Positions 6,128-13,376 of a DNA stretch of 15,111 nt are shown here, piece after piece. Both the position numbers and the translations under genes were made by a program. Under the pieces are notes generated by a model. It made no database searches. It was not told where the DNA came from and saw only the letters and a program-made list of their open reading frames with translations. Numbering within the stretch: position 1 is the first letter of the stretch; each line of letters begins with the position of its first letter. The stretch is from an uncultured Pelosinus sp. (GTDB lineage: Bacteria; Bacillota; Negativicutes; UMGS1260): the NCBI GenBank assembly GCA_900550105.1, contig URQW01000064.1, forward strand, positions 1 through 15,111, read 5' to 3'.

Positions 6128-8553
6128 TGTTGAATCGTTTTACTGAAAGAGCTAGACGGGTTTTATTATTAGCGCAGGAAGAAGCACAGAATTTTGGTCA
6201 TCCTTATGTAGGCACAGAGCATTTGCTGCTAGGCCTTGTTGACGAGGGATCAGGGATTGCCGCGAAAGCTCTTGCCTCACTAGGTGTGCAGGCGGAAGCG
6301 ATTCGCCAGCAGATTGAAGCGGTGATTGGCAGCAGTGGGGCGCAGCCAGCCAATGAAATTACTTATACGCCGCGAGCAAAGCATGTGCTAGAGCTTTCCT
6401 TCGAAGAAGCGCAGCAGTTTGGTCATAATTATATTGGGACGGAACATTTACTGCTTGGTCTGATCCGCGAGCAGGAAGGGATTGCCTCACAGGTTCTTGT
6501 CGGCATGGGGGCCGACCTCGCTGTCGTCAGAGAAGCTGTTTTAAAACTCTTAGGCGCCTATTCCATGGCTGGCCAGACGCCACAGCCGCAAGCGCCGAAA
6601 AGCAATAGCGCTGGCGGACAAACTCCTTCACTTGACGAATTTGGGCGTGATCTAAACAAGTTAGTGCAGGAAGGAAAAATTGATCCGGTTATTGGCCGCG
6701 ACAAAGAAATTGAGCGAGTCATTCAAATTTTAAGTCGTCGGACTAAAAATAATCCCGTATTGATTGGCGAGCCTGGCGTAGGCAAAACCGCTATTGCTGA
6801 AGGATTGGCCGCTAAAATTATGGAAGGACGCGTACCGGAATTATTAAAAGATAAACGAGTCATTTCTTTAAATATTGCGTCCTTGGTAGCTGGATCTAAG
6901 TATCGCGGCGAATTTGAAGAACGGTTGAAAAAAGTAATGGAAGAAATTCGTCAAGCTGGTAATATTATTTTATTTGTCGATGAAATGCATACTCTTATTG
7001 GCGCTGGCGCTGCTGAGGGGGCTATTGATGCTGCTAATATTTTAAAACCGGCCTTGGCGCGCGGTGAATTACAGGCAATTGGCGCGACAACACTTGATGA
7101 GTATAAAAAATATATTGAAAAAGATGCCGCCTTGGAACGACGTTTCCAACCGATTCAGGTGGGTGAACCAACTGAAGAAGACGCTATCGAAATTTTAAAG
7201 GGAATTCGCGACAAATATGAAGCGTTCCATCGCGCTAAAATTAGTGATGAAGCGATTATCGCCGCAGTCAAATTGTCACATCGCTATATTTCCGATCGCT
7301 TTTTACCTGATAAGGCCATTGACTTGATGGATGAAGCCGCATCACGTGTGAGAATTCAATCTATGTCGTTGCCGCCTGATTTATCTTCTTTGGAAAAACG
7401 TATCACCGCTATTCAGACGGAAAAAGAAGCGGCTATATCAACACAGGAGTTTGAACAAGCTGCTAAATTGCGTGATGAAGAGCAAAAACTAATCAAAGAG
7501 CTGGAACAGCGGCAAAAAGAGTGGAAGCAGCAGGGCAGCGGCCTAGTAGAGGTTACGGAAGACCATATTGCGGAAGTAGTAGCAAGTTGGACCGGGGTTC
7601 CTGTCAAAAAATTAACGGAAGGCGAGTCTGATCGTCTGCTACAGTTGGAAGAAATTCTCCATAAGCGCGTAATCGGTCAAGATGATGCAGTAAAAGCGGT
7701 TGCCAAAGCAGTACGGCGCGCCCGCGCTGGTCTTAAAGATCCGAAGCGTCCCATTGGTTCCTTTATTTTTCTTGGGCCTACAGGGGTTGGTAAAACGGAG
7801 CTAGCTAGAGCTTTGGCGGAAGCCATGTTCGGTGATGAAGAAGCGATGATTCGCCTGGATATGTCAGAGTATATGGAAAAACATACTGTATCACGGCTGG
7901 TAGGAGCGCCTCCTGGCTATGTAGGCTATGAAGAAGGCGGCCAATTAACAGACGCCGTGCGGCGGAAGCCTTACTCGGTTATCTTACTCGACGAAATTGA
8001 AAAAGCTCATTATGATGTATTTAATATGTTGCTGCAGGTCTTAGAAGATGGACGGCTTACTGATAGTAAGGGGCGGACTGTTGACTTTAAAAACACAGTG
8101 ATTATTATGACATCGAATGTGGGAGCGAAACATCTTAGAAAAGAAGGCTCCTCTCTGGGCTTTATGGCTGTGAAAGATGAAGCCAAAGAAAACGATCAGG
8201 CTAAAGCGCAGGTAATGGACGAAGTGAAACGGACTTTCCGGCCTGAATTTTTAAACCGTGTTGATGAAATGATTGTGTTCAGCAGTTTAAATGATCAAGA
8301 TTTAGGCAAGATCGTTGATATTATGTTAGCTGATGTCGCAAAACGGTTGAAAGCCAGTGAGTTAGCTTTAGCGGTTGACGAAGCAGCGAAGCAGGAATTA
8401 ATTAAAGAGGGACGCGATCACGCTTATGGCGCTAGACCGCTTCGCCGGGCGATTCAGAAGCTGGTAGAAGATGAAGTAGCGGAACTGATGCTCAAGGGGA
8501 CAGTAAAGAGGGCGATACGATTGCTGTTAGTGCTGATGAACAGCATAAACTGA
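6124..8553 (+). CDS. clpC: ClpC, Hsp100/Clp AAA+ unfoldase, C-terminus altered by a frameshift
   Basis: An AAA+ ATPase that unfolds tagged proteins and feeds them to the ClpP protease. The N-domain (1-145) has two Clp-N repeats (HPYVGTEHLLLGL, HNYIGTEHLLLGL) that bind adaptors and phospho-arginine. AAA-1 has Walker A GEPGVGKT (215-222) and Walker B FVDE (284-287). The middle domain with a UVR segment is at about 427-465. AAA-2 has GPTGVGKT (551-558) and LLDE (621-624). LGF (678-680) is the ClpP-docking tripeptide. The start is ATG 6124 or 6127 after AAGGAGG (6111-6117). As read, the frame gives 809 residues, but the last 14 are unlike ClpC. From 8508 the -1 frame supplies the expected EGDTIAVSADEQHKLTFAKQD ending at 8573, for an 816-residue protein. 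Nearly all catalytic parts are intact. Confidence 0.95.
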   Translation: MMLNRFTERARRVLLLAQEEAQNFGHPYVGTEHLLLGLVDEGSGIAAKALASLGVQAEAIRQQIEAVIGSSGAQPANEITYTPRAKHVLELSFEEAQQFGHNYIGTEHLLLGLIREQEGIASQVLVGMGADLAVVREAVLKLLGAYSMAGQTPQPQAPKSNSAGGQTPSLDEFGRDLNKLVQEGKIDPVIGRDKEIERVIQILSRRTKNNPVLIGEPGVGKTAIAEGLAAKIMEGRVPELLKDKRVISLNIASLVAGSKYRGEFEERLKKVMEEIRQAGNIILFVDEMHTLIGAGAAEGAIDAANILKPALARGELQAIGATTLDEYKKYIEKDAALERRFQPIQVGEPTEEDAIEILKGIRDKYEAFHRAKISDEAIIAAVKLSHRYISDRFLPDKAIDLMDEAASRVRIQSMSLPPDLSSLEKRITAIQTEKEAAISTQEFEQAAKLRDEEQKLIKELEQRQKEWKQQGSGLVEVTEDHIAEVVASWTGVPVKKLTEGESDRLLQLEEILHKRVIGQDDAVKAVAKAVRRARAGLKDPKRPIGSFIFLGPTGVGKTELARALAEAMFGDEEAMIRLDMSEYMEKHTVSRLVGAPPGYVGYEEGGQLTDAVRRKPYSVILLDEIEKAHYDVFNMLLQVLEDGRLTDSKGRTVDFKNTVIIMTSNVGAKHLRKEGSSLGFMAVKDEAKENDQAKAQVMDEVKRTFRPEFLNRVDEMIVFSSLNDQDLGKIVDIMLADVAKRLKASELALAVDEAAKQELIKEGRDHAYGARPLRRAIQKLVEDEVAELMLKGTVKRAIRLLLVLMNSIN

Positions 8554-8573
8554 CCTTTGCTAAACAAGACTAA
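8503..8573 (+). other. Frameshift site and out-of-frame natural C-terminus of clpC
   Basis: In the open frame the sequence after LMLKGTVK continues RAIRLLLVLMNSIN and stops at 8551-8553. Reading from G8508 in the -1 frame gives EGDTIAVSADEQHKLTFAKQD and a TAA at 8571-8573. That matches the normal ClpC ending (KEGD plus a beta-strand tail). One missing A in the AAA run at 8505-8507 explains it. Either a sequencing/assembly error, a real late mutation or a ribosomal slip would give this pattern. Confidence 0.85.
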
Positions 8574-8600
8574 AGCAGGAAAGCGGCTTTGATAAAGCGA

Positions 8601-8635
8601 AAACAAGCACTCTAAAGATCTTAGAGTGCTTGTTT
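8601..8635 (+). terminator. Terminator of the ctsR-clpC operon
   Basis: A perfect 15-bp inverted repeat (8601-8615 with 8621-8635) has a 5-base loop. The T run is short (GTTT, then CGCTC), so some readthrough into radA is possible. It begins 27 bases after the restored clpC stop. A possible radA promoter (TTGATA 8589-8594, 16 bases, TCTAAA 8611-8616) is embedded in it but is weak. Confidence 0.85.
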
Positions 8636-8671
8636 CGCTCTACATGCATAGAAAGAGAGAGAAGGCGAAAA

Positions 8672-10024
8672 GTGGCTAAAAATAAAACAGTTTATGTTTG
8701 TCAGGAGTGTGGCCATGATTCTTTGAAGTGGCTGGGAAAATGTCCGGCTTGCGGCGCTTGGAACAGTATGGTAGAAGAGGTTGTCGTGAAGACAGCCGCT
8801 AAGGCTTTTCATGTGCCAGCAGCGAAGCCACAGCCGATTACAGCTGTCAATTCTGCCGCTCTACCGCGTTTTTCCATCGGTATGAAAGAATTTGATCGCG
8901 TTCTTGGCGGGGGGATTGTTCCTGGGGCATTGATTTTGCTCGGAGGCGATCCTGGTATCGGAAAATCTACTTTACTCTTGCAAGTAGCTGGTTTTGTTAG
9001 CCAGACGCAGGGGAAAGTTTTATATGTATCCGGTGAGGAGTCGGCAGCACAGACAAAGTTGCGGGCTGATCGATTAGGAACGCTGCAAGATCAGCTGCTA
9101 GTTATGACGGAAACGAATCTTACGGTTATTGAGACAGAAGCTGTAGCGATTCAACCGGCTCTACTAGTTATTGATTCGATTCAAACTATGTATAGTCCTG
9201 ACCTTGATAGTGCGCCAGGCAGTGTCGCGCAAGTTAGGGAATCTACGGGCAAACTGATGCGATTAGCAAAGGAAAGTTCGATTCCTGTTGTGATTATTGG
9301 CCATGTCACTAAAGAGGGGAATATTGCGGGACCGCGTATGCTAGAACATATGGTGGATGTAGTTCTTTACCTGGAAGGCGAAAGAAACTATGCTTTTCGA
9401 GTACTTCGAGCCATCAAAAACCGCTTTGGCTCTACCAGTGAGAGTGGGTTGTTTAGTATGGAGGAAGAAGGCCTCGGAGAAGTGAAAAATCCTTCGTCGC
9501 TACTCTTAGCCGAACGACCGGAAGATGCGCCAGGTTCTGTCGTCGTAGCTTGCCTCGAAGGTATTCGCCCGCTGCTAATTGAAGTGCAGGCGCTTGTGAG
9601 TACGACTGTGTTTGGCATGCCGCGACGGATGGCGGCGGGCTTTGATTATAACCGCTTAATCTTGCTAATGGCTGTTTTAGAAAAACGCTTGGGACTAAAT
9701 CTCGGTAACCAAGATGCCTATGTCAATGCTGTAGGCGGCATTAAAGTCAATGAACCAGCCGCTGATTTGGCCATTGCGCTCGCTGTGGCCTCGAGTTTTC
9801 GGAATATCGCCGTTTCGCCACTCACTGTTGTCATGGGAGAAGTGGGGCTTACTGGCGAGGTTCGCATGGTTTCGCATATTGACCTTAGAATTCGCGAGGC
9901 GGCTAATCTGGGGTTTCAAAAATTTATTATTCCCCAGGGGAATGTAGACAGGGTGAAAGGCGACTATCATCTGATTGGCGTATCATCGATTCACCAGGCA
10001 ATGGAGGCGGTATTTAGTGACTAA
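8672..10024 (+). CDS. radA: RadA, DNA repair/branch-migration ATPase
   Basis: A RecA-like ATPase (also called Sms) that promotes branch migration and processing of recombination intermediates. It begins with a four-cysteine zinc finger (Cys10, Cys13, Cys24, Cys27 in CQECG and CPACG). The RecA-type core has Walker A GGDPGIGKST (91-100), VSGEES (119-124), Walker B LLVIDS (164-169) and the RadA-specific KNRFG (249-253). The C-terminal Lon-protease-like domain (about 280-450) lacks a need for protease function. The GTG at 8672 gives 450 residues and starts MAKNKTVYVC as in homologues. An ATG at 8630 in the same frame lies in the arm of the preceding terminator and is rejected. The 3' end overlaps the disA start, so the two are translationally coupled. 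Confidence 0.95.
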   Translation: MAKNKTVYVCQECGHDSLKWLGKCPACGAWNSMVEEVVVKTAAKAFHVPAAKPQPITAVNSAALPRFSIGMKEFDRVLGGGIVPGALILLGGDPGIGKSTLLLQVAGFVSQTQGKVLYVSGEESAAQTKLRADRLGTLQDQLLVMTETNLTVIETEAVAIQPALLVIDSIQTMYSPDLDSAPGSVAQVRESTGKLMRLAKESSIPVVIIGHVTKEGNIAGPRMLEHMVDVVLYLEGERNYAFRVLRAIKNRFGSTSESGLFSMEEEGLGEVKNPSSLLLAERPEDAPGSVVVACLEGIRPLLIEVQALVSTTVFGMPRRMAAGFDYNRLILLMAVLEKRLGLNLGNQDAYVNAVGGIKVNEPAADLAIALAVASSFRNIAVSPLTVVMGEVGLTGEVRMVSHIDLRIREAANLGFQKFIIPQGNVDRVKGDYHLIGVSSIHQAMEAVFSD

Positions 10025-11099
10025 AGTGAAAGAAGAGCGCTTATGGGATGAACGTTTTATTGAAATCATGGGAAAACTAGCGCCAGGCACGCCGCTTAGA
10101 GAAGGGCTGGAAAGCATTCAGCGCGGTAAAATGGGCGCACTCGTACTGATCAATGATAATAAAGGCGCCATGGAGTTAGTGGATGGCGGCTTTGTGATTA
10201 ATGCCGAGTTTACTCCTGCCGGAATTTATGAATTAGCGAAGATGGATGGTGCGATCGTGCTATCAGAAGATGGCAAAAAAATTTTAGTAGCCAATGCCCA
10301 GCTTGTACCAGAATACACGATCACTACAAGTGAAACAGGTACAAGGCATCGAACGGCTCAGCGCGTCGCTAGACAGACGGGCGCTTTAGTCATTGCCATT
10401 TCTCATCGGCGCAATATCATCACTGTCTATCTAGGAAATCGCCGTTATATTTTAAGTGAAATTTCCACGCTGCTCAATCGCGCCCATCAAGCTTTGCAAA
10501 CGTTAGAGAAGTATCGTATTGTGCTCAATAAGGGATTATCGACACTGATCGCTTTGGAATTTGAGGATTTAGTCACATTAGGTGATGTGATTTCGCTTCT
10601 GATTCGCGCTGAGCATGTTAGTCGGATTGTACAGGAAGTGAAACGCTATATTGTCGAACTCGGTACGGAAGGACGCCTTGTGAGCATGCAGCTAGAAGAG
10701 TTAGAAGTGGAAAAAGATATCGTCGAAGTTTTACTGAAAGATTATGCGTTGCTAGAAGAAAATCAGACCGCCTGTCTTTTGCGCAAACAAATTGCTGAAT
10801 TGCCGGAAGACCATTTGGAAGCGACTGTGTTGGGTCGGCTGCTTGGTTATAGTGTAACAGCCAATGCCTTAGATCTGCCAATGGTGCCGCGAGGCTATCG
10901 AATCTTAGCCCATATTCCTCGTCTGCCACAGCTTGTGATTCAAAATCTTGTGCAGCATTTTAACACCTTGCCCCGCATTGCTGGTGCAACGATTCAAGAT
11001 CTTGATGATGTAGATGGAATCGGCGAATCGCGGGCTAAAATGATTAAAGACGGTTTGAAGCGAGTACGCGAGCAAGCGCTGTGGGAGCGACACAGCTAG
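10017..11099 (+). CDS. disA: DisA, DNA-integrity scanning diadenylate cyclase
   Basis: Makes cyclic di-AMP from two ATP and scans DNA for branched structures, pausing its synthesis when it finds them; RadA is its known partner and inhibitor in Bacillus. The N-terminal DAC domain contains the catalytic MDGAIVLS (DGA at 77-79) and RHRTA (110-114). A helical linker follows, and the C-terminus has a helix-hairpin-helix DNA-binding segment (LDDVDGIGESRAKMI, about 330-345). The GTG at 10017 has GGAGG (10003-10007) 9 bases upstream and overlaps the last codons of radA; another GTG at 10026 is possible. The product is 360 residues, normal for the family. No terminator follows, and its TAG stop overlaps the stop of the convergent gene. 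Confidence 0.95.
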   Translation: MTKVKEERLWDERFIEIMGKLAPGTPLREGLESIQRGKMGALVLINDNKGAMELVDGGFVINAEFTPAGIYELAKMDGAIVLSEDGKKILVANAQLVPEYTITTSETGTRHRTAQRVARQTGALVIAISHRRNIITVYLGNRRYILSEISTLLNRAHQALQTLEKYRIVLNKGLSTLIALEFEDLVTLGDVISLLIRAEHVSRIVQEVKRYIVELGTEGRLVSMQLEELEVEKDIVEVLLKDYALLEENQTACLLRKQIAELPEDHLEATVLGRLLGYSVTANALDLPMVPRGYRILAHIPRLPQLVIQNLVQHFNTLPRIAGATIQDLDDVDGIGESRAKMIKDGLKRVREQALWERHS

Positions 11100-11416
11100 G
11101 GACTTTTATATTTTGACATGTCGATATTTTCGATATAACGAGCGATCGCACGGTTCTCTTCCAGTCGGATAATGCGAAACCGCTGGTTTTGTTCCGTAAT
11201 TACTTCATCGCCAACGGCAACGACAAGTGGTACATACATTAAAGTTTCGCCAGTTTGTTCGTGAATAATTAAGTAGTAGTCATAAACTTTTTGCGGCGGT
11301 TGCAGAGGTTTTGGTTGGATTCGAAGTAGCGGCCAAGGCGAAGCGGCATAGAATAAAACAGCGCCGCCGAAAAATACAAGAAAGCCGAGACAAAGATAAA
11401 GCAATAATTTTTTCAT
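11096..11416 (-). CDS. Small membrane-anchored protein of unknown function
   Basis: A 106-residue protein with one N-terminal hydrophobic helix (about 4-24) and no clear signal-peptidase site, followed by a proline-rich stretch (PKPLQPPQK, 36-44) and a small beta-rich domain (46-98). That domain reads YYLIIHEQTGETLMYVPLVV, then VGDEVITEQNQRFRIIRLEE. From memory this resembles a short module found near the N-terminus of some clostridial SpoIIP-like sporulation proteins, but I could not check it. The ATG has a strong GAGGAGG (minus strand, 11422-11428) 5 bases upstream. Its TAG stop (11096-11098) overlaps the stop of disA on the other strand, and no terminator separates them. It lies downstream of the MazG-like gene, with a terminator between. 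Confidence 0.75.
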   Translation of the reverse strand: MKKLLLYLCLGFLVFFGGAVLFYAASPWPLLRIQPKPLQPPQKVYDYYLIIHEQTGETLMYVPLVVAVGDEVITEQNQRFRIIRLEENRAIARYIENIDMSKYKSP

Positions 11417-11527
11417 GGCCGCCTCCTCGCCGCTTACGAGTCTTTCCTAGTTAGAATAGCCTTAAATTCTTGCCTTTATGTACTACAAGCGCGAGAAGAT
11501 ACTAAACGCGAGAAGACAATAAAAAAA

Positions 11528-11546
11528 GACGACAGGCTCTGTCGTC
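11528..11546 (-). terminator. Terminator of the MazG-like gene
   Basis: A perfect 7-bp stem GACGACA/TGTCGTC (11528-11534 with 11540-11546) with a 5-base loop is followed on the minus strand by a run of seven T (11521-11527). It lies 31 bases after the stop codon at 11578. Confidence 0.88.
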
Positions 11547-11577
11547 ATTTGTTGCAAAATCACTATGATGTATGCCA

Positions 11578-11973
11578 TTAGGTCAAGTTAAATACACCTA
11601 AAGTTTTTACATTTTTACACTCTTTCGTAATGACCTCATCTAAAGTTAGTCCAGTCAAATTGCAAAGGGCCGCTAAATAAAAGAGACTGTGGCCGATTTC
11701 TTTTGAAAGAATTTCCTGACAGGCAGGGCAGGGCGCTCCTGATAGATGGGTCTGCATATAATTTTTGAGTTCTTTAAATTCCGTATCTGCCGGAATTTGC
11801 TGTTTTTGAGCATGAATACTCACGCAGCCGCACTCGGTCACTGCTTTGGCTAGAGCACGATTCACGCGGGTCGTTGTTTCTTGATACTTTGTCATTACAT
11901 CCATAACACTGCGGTGACGAATTAGGTATTCATCAACAACAGATTGAAAGTCTAAGCAATCATCTTCAGGCAT
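11578..11973 (-). CDS. MazG-like helical protein with conserved-looking cysteine pairs
   Basis: A 131-residue, probably all-helical cytoplasmic protein. The C-terminal half, KEIGHSLFYLAALCNLTG, then LTLDEVITKECKNVKTLG, has the pattern of MazG/dUTPase-like nucleotide pyrophosphohydrolases (E..GD.LFYL.ALAN..GLDLEEV), but the usual metal-binding aspartate after the glycine is a histidine. The middle has Cys48-x-Cys50 and Cys82-x2-Cys85, which could bind zinc. The N-terminus resembles a family of unknown function seen next to disA in other anaerobic Firmicutes (from memory, not checked). The ATG has GAGGTG upstream on the minus strand. Its own promoter (12000-12029) and terminator make it a single-gene unit. 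Enzyme activity is not shown. Confidence 0.78.
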   Translation of the reverse strand: MPEDDCLDFQSVVDEYLIRHRSVMDVMTKYQETTTRVNRALAKAVTECGCVSIHAQKQQIPADTEFKELKNYMQTHLSGAPCPACQEILSKEIGHSLFYLAALCNLTGLTLDEVITKECKNVKTLGVFNLT

Positions 11974-11999
11974 GATTTGTGCACCTCACTTTGAAATCT

Positions 12000-12029
12000 A
12001 TTATATAGAGGCCGCTAGGCAATTGTCAA
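12000..12029 (-). promoter_or_regulatory. Sigma-A-type promoter of the MazG-like gene
   Basis: On the minus strand: TTGACA (12024-12029), an 18-base spacer and TATAAT (12000-12005). Both hexamers match the consensus perfectly. The start codon is 26 bases downstream of the -10. Confidence 0.8.
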
Positions 12030-12052
12030 CAAAGAGCGTAATTTACAGAGAA

Positions 12053-12081
12053 TTGACAAGTATGGTCTCTTGTGCTACAAT
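12053..12081 (+). promoter_or_regulatory. Promoter P1 of the PIN/TRAM-ispDF operon
   Basis: TTGACA (12053-12058), a 17-base spacer and TACAAT (12076-12081), nearly perfect for the vegetative sigma factor. It faces away from the divergent promoter at 12000-12029, and the two -35 elements are 23 bases apart. Confidence 0.8.
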
Positions 12082-12089
12082 AGATAAAT

Positions 12090-12118
12090 TTGACAATCAC
12101 CCCTTCCTTTGTTATACT
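12090..12118 (+). promoter_or_regulatory. Promoter P2 of the PIN/TRAM-ispDF operon
   Basis: TTGACA (12090-12095), a 17-base spacer and TATACT (12113-12118), again close to consensus. P2 starts 9 bases behind the P1 -10, so the two promoters are in tandem and cannot both be occupied easily. The transcript would have a leader of about 110 bases with no clear structure. Confidence 0.8.
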
Positions 12119-12236
12119 AAACTCATTATCTCTGTCTTTTCTGAAGGGATAAGGAGTATATATTTTTTCGGTTTTGGCAATACTATCCATTAGAAATTTG
12201 TTTTGAATTTTTTGGAAGAAAGGAGGTGCTAAGAGT

Positions 12237-13355
12237 TTGCTAGATAAGATTTTACGCTTTTCCTGTTCTTTGTTGGCCGCTGTTGGCGGTGTCGTTTTGA
12301 CTGACAGGATTATGCCTTTTATTCAGGATTTGTTGAATGTGGATTTGCTCAATTATGGAATCTTCGGTATTACGCTGGCTACCTTGCTGCTTTTTATTCT
12401 AGGAGCAAGTATTGGCGCAATTATCGGATTTTTGCTGGCTCCTTACTTAATTAGTAACCTGTGGAAATTTACTTATTGGGTTGAAGCGCAATTGAACAAA
12501 ATGCCTATGTATGATGTACTGGCCGGGTCCATTGGTTTGGCGATCGGTCTTATCATATCCAGTTTGCTTGGAGCGGCTTTTTTACCGTTGCCTATTGTCG
12601 GTAAATATATTCCTGGACTGCTTAGTATTATTTTAGGGTATTTGGGAATTAATGTGGCGATTCGCAAACGTGACGAGCTTGTAGCTCTGGTTACGGCGAT
12701 TCCCTGGATGAATCGCGAGAAAACAAAAGAAAAGGCGGCTGCTGTATCATCAGCGAAAATTTTAGATACAAGTGTAATCATTGATGGTCGCATCGCTGAT
12801 ATTTGCAAAAGTGGTTTTATTGAAGGTACGTTGCTCATTCCTGGTTTTGTATTAGAAGAATTACAGCATATTGCCGATTCATCAGATTTGTTAAAACGAA
12901 ATCGAGGACGGCGCGGCCTGGATATTTTAAATCGTATGCAAAAAGAATTAGGTCTGGTTGTTCAGATTGATTCCCATGATTTTGAAGATATTGCAGAAGT
13001 TGATGCTAAGCTAGTCAAGCTTGGCCAGTTATTAAACGCCAAAGTAATTACCAATGATTATAATCTTAACAAGGTTGCGGAACTGCAGGGTGTTTCTGTT
13101 CTTAATATTAATGAACTGTCTAATGCCGTAAAGCCTGTTGTACTGCCAGGCGAAGAGATGGTTGTGCATATTGTAAAAGATGGTAAAGAAAACGGTCAAG
13201 GTGTTGCCTATTTAGATGACGGCACGATGATTGTGGTTGATGGCGGTAAGCGTCACATGGGAGAAACAATTGGAGTTTTAGTTACATCGGTCTTACAAAC
13301 GGCCGCAGGTCGGATGATTTTTGCCAAGCTTAAGGCAATGGAACGGGCCTTATAA
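12237..13355 (+). CDS. Membrane-bound PIN/TRAM-domain protein (YacL type)
   Basis: A 372-residue member of the YacL family: a membrane anchor plus a predicted RNase (PIN) domain and an RNA-binding TRAM domain; the RNA target is unknown. Hydrophobic segments lie at about 8-24, 40-76 (probably two helices), 95-118 and 124-141. The PIN domain (about 174-293) starts with KILDTSVIIDGR and has acidic candidates Asp177, Glu207/208, Asp256 and Asp274 (TNDYNL). The TRAM domain spans about 300-360 (GQGVAYLDDGTMIVVDGG). The start is a TTG with AAGGAGGTG (12220-12228) 8 bases upstream; no ATG fits. It follows two tandem promoters and lies 21 bases before ispDF, so the two are probably co-transcribed. In many relatives carD lies here; it is absent in this window. 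Confidence 0.92.
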   Translation: MLDKILRFSCSLLAAVGGVVLTDRIMPFIQDLLNVDLLNYGIFGITLATLLLFILGASIGAIIGFLLAPYLISNLWKFTYWVEAQLNKMPMYDVLAGSIGLAIGLIISSLLGAAFLPLPIVGKYIPGLLSIILGYLGINVAIRKRDELVALVTAIPWMNREKTKEKAAAVSSAKILDTSVIIDGRIADICKSGFIEGTLLIPGFVLEELQHIADSSDLLKRNRGRRGLDILNRMQKELGLVVQIDSHDFEDIAEVDAKLVKLGQLLNAKVITNDYNLNKVAELQGVSVLNINELSNAVKPVVLPGEEMVVHIVKDGKENGQGVAYLDDGTMIVVDGGKRHMGETIGVLVTSVLQTAAGRMIFAKLKAMERAL

Positions 13356-13376
13356 ATGACACTGGGAGGCTTATCA

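Noticed and set aside
8503..8553. Programmed frameshift in clpC as a firm call
   Set aside because: The site lacks a standard slippery heptamer and nearby stimulatory structure, and ClpC is not known for recoding; a single-base deletion is the simpler reading.
11490..11516. Direct repeat CGCGAGAAGA, twice, 17 bases apart
   Set aside because: Only two copies in an A/G-rich stretch and no link to a promoter or operator I can name; likely chance or a local duplication.
11972..12193. Plus-strand open frame of 73 codons in the divergent intergenic region
   Set aside because: It has no ribosome binding site and runs across all three promoters; the composition does not look like a protein.
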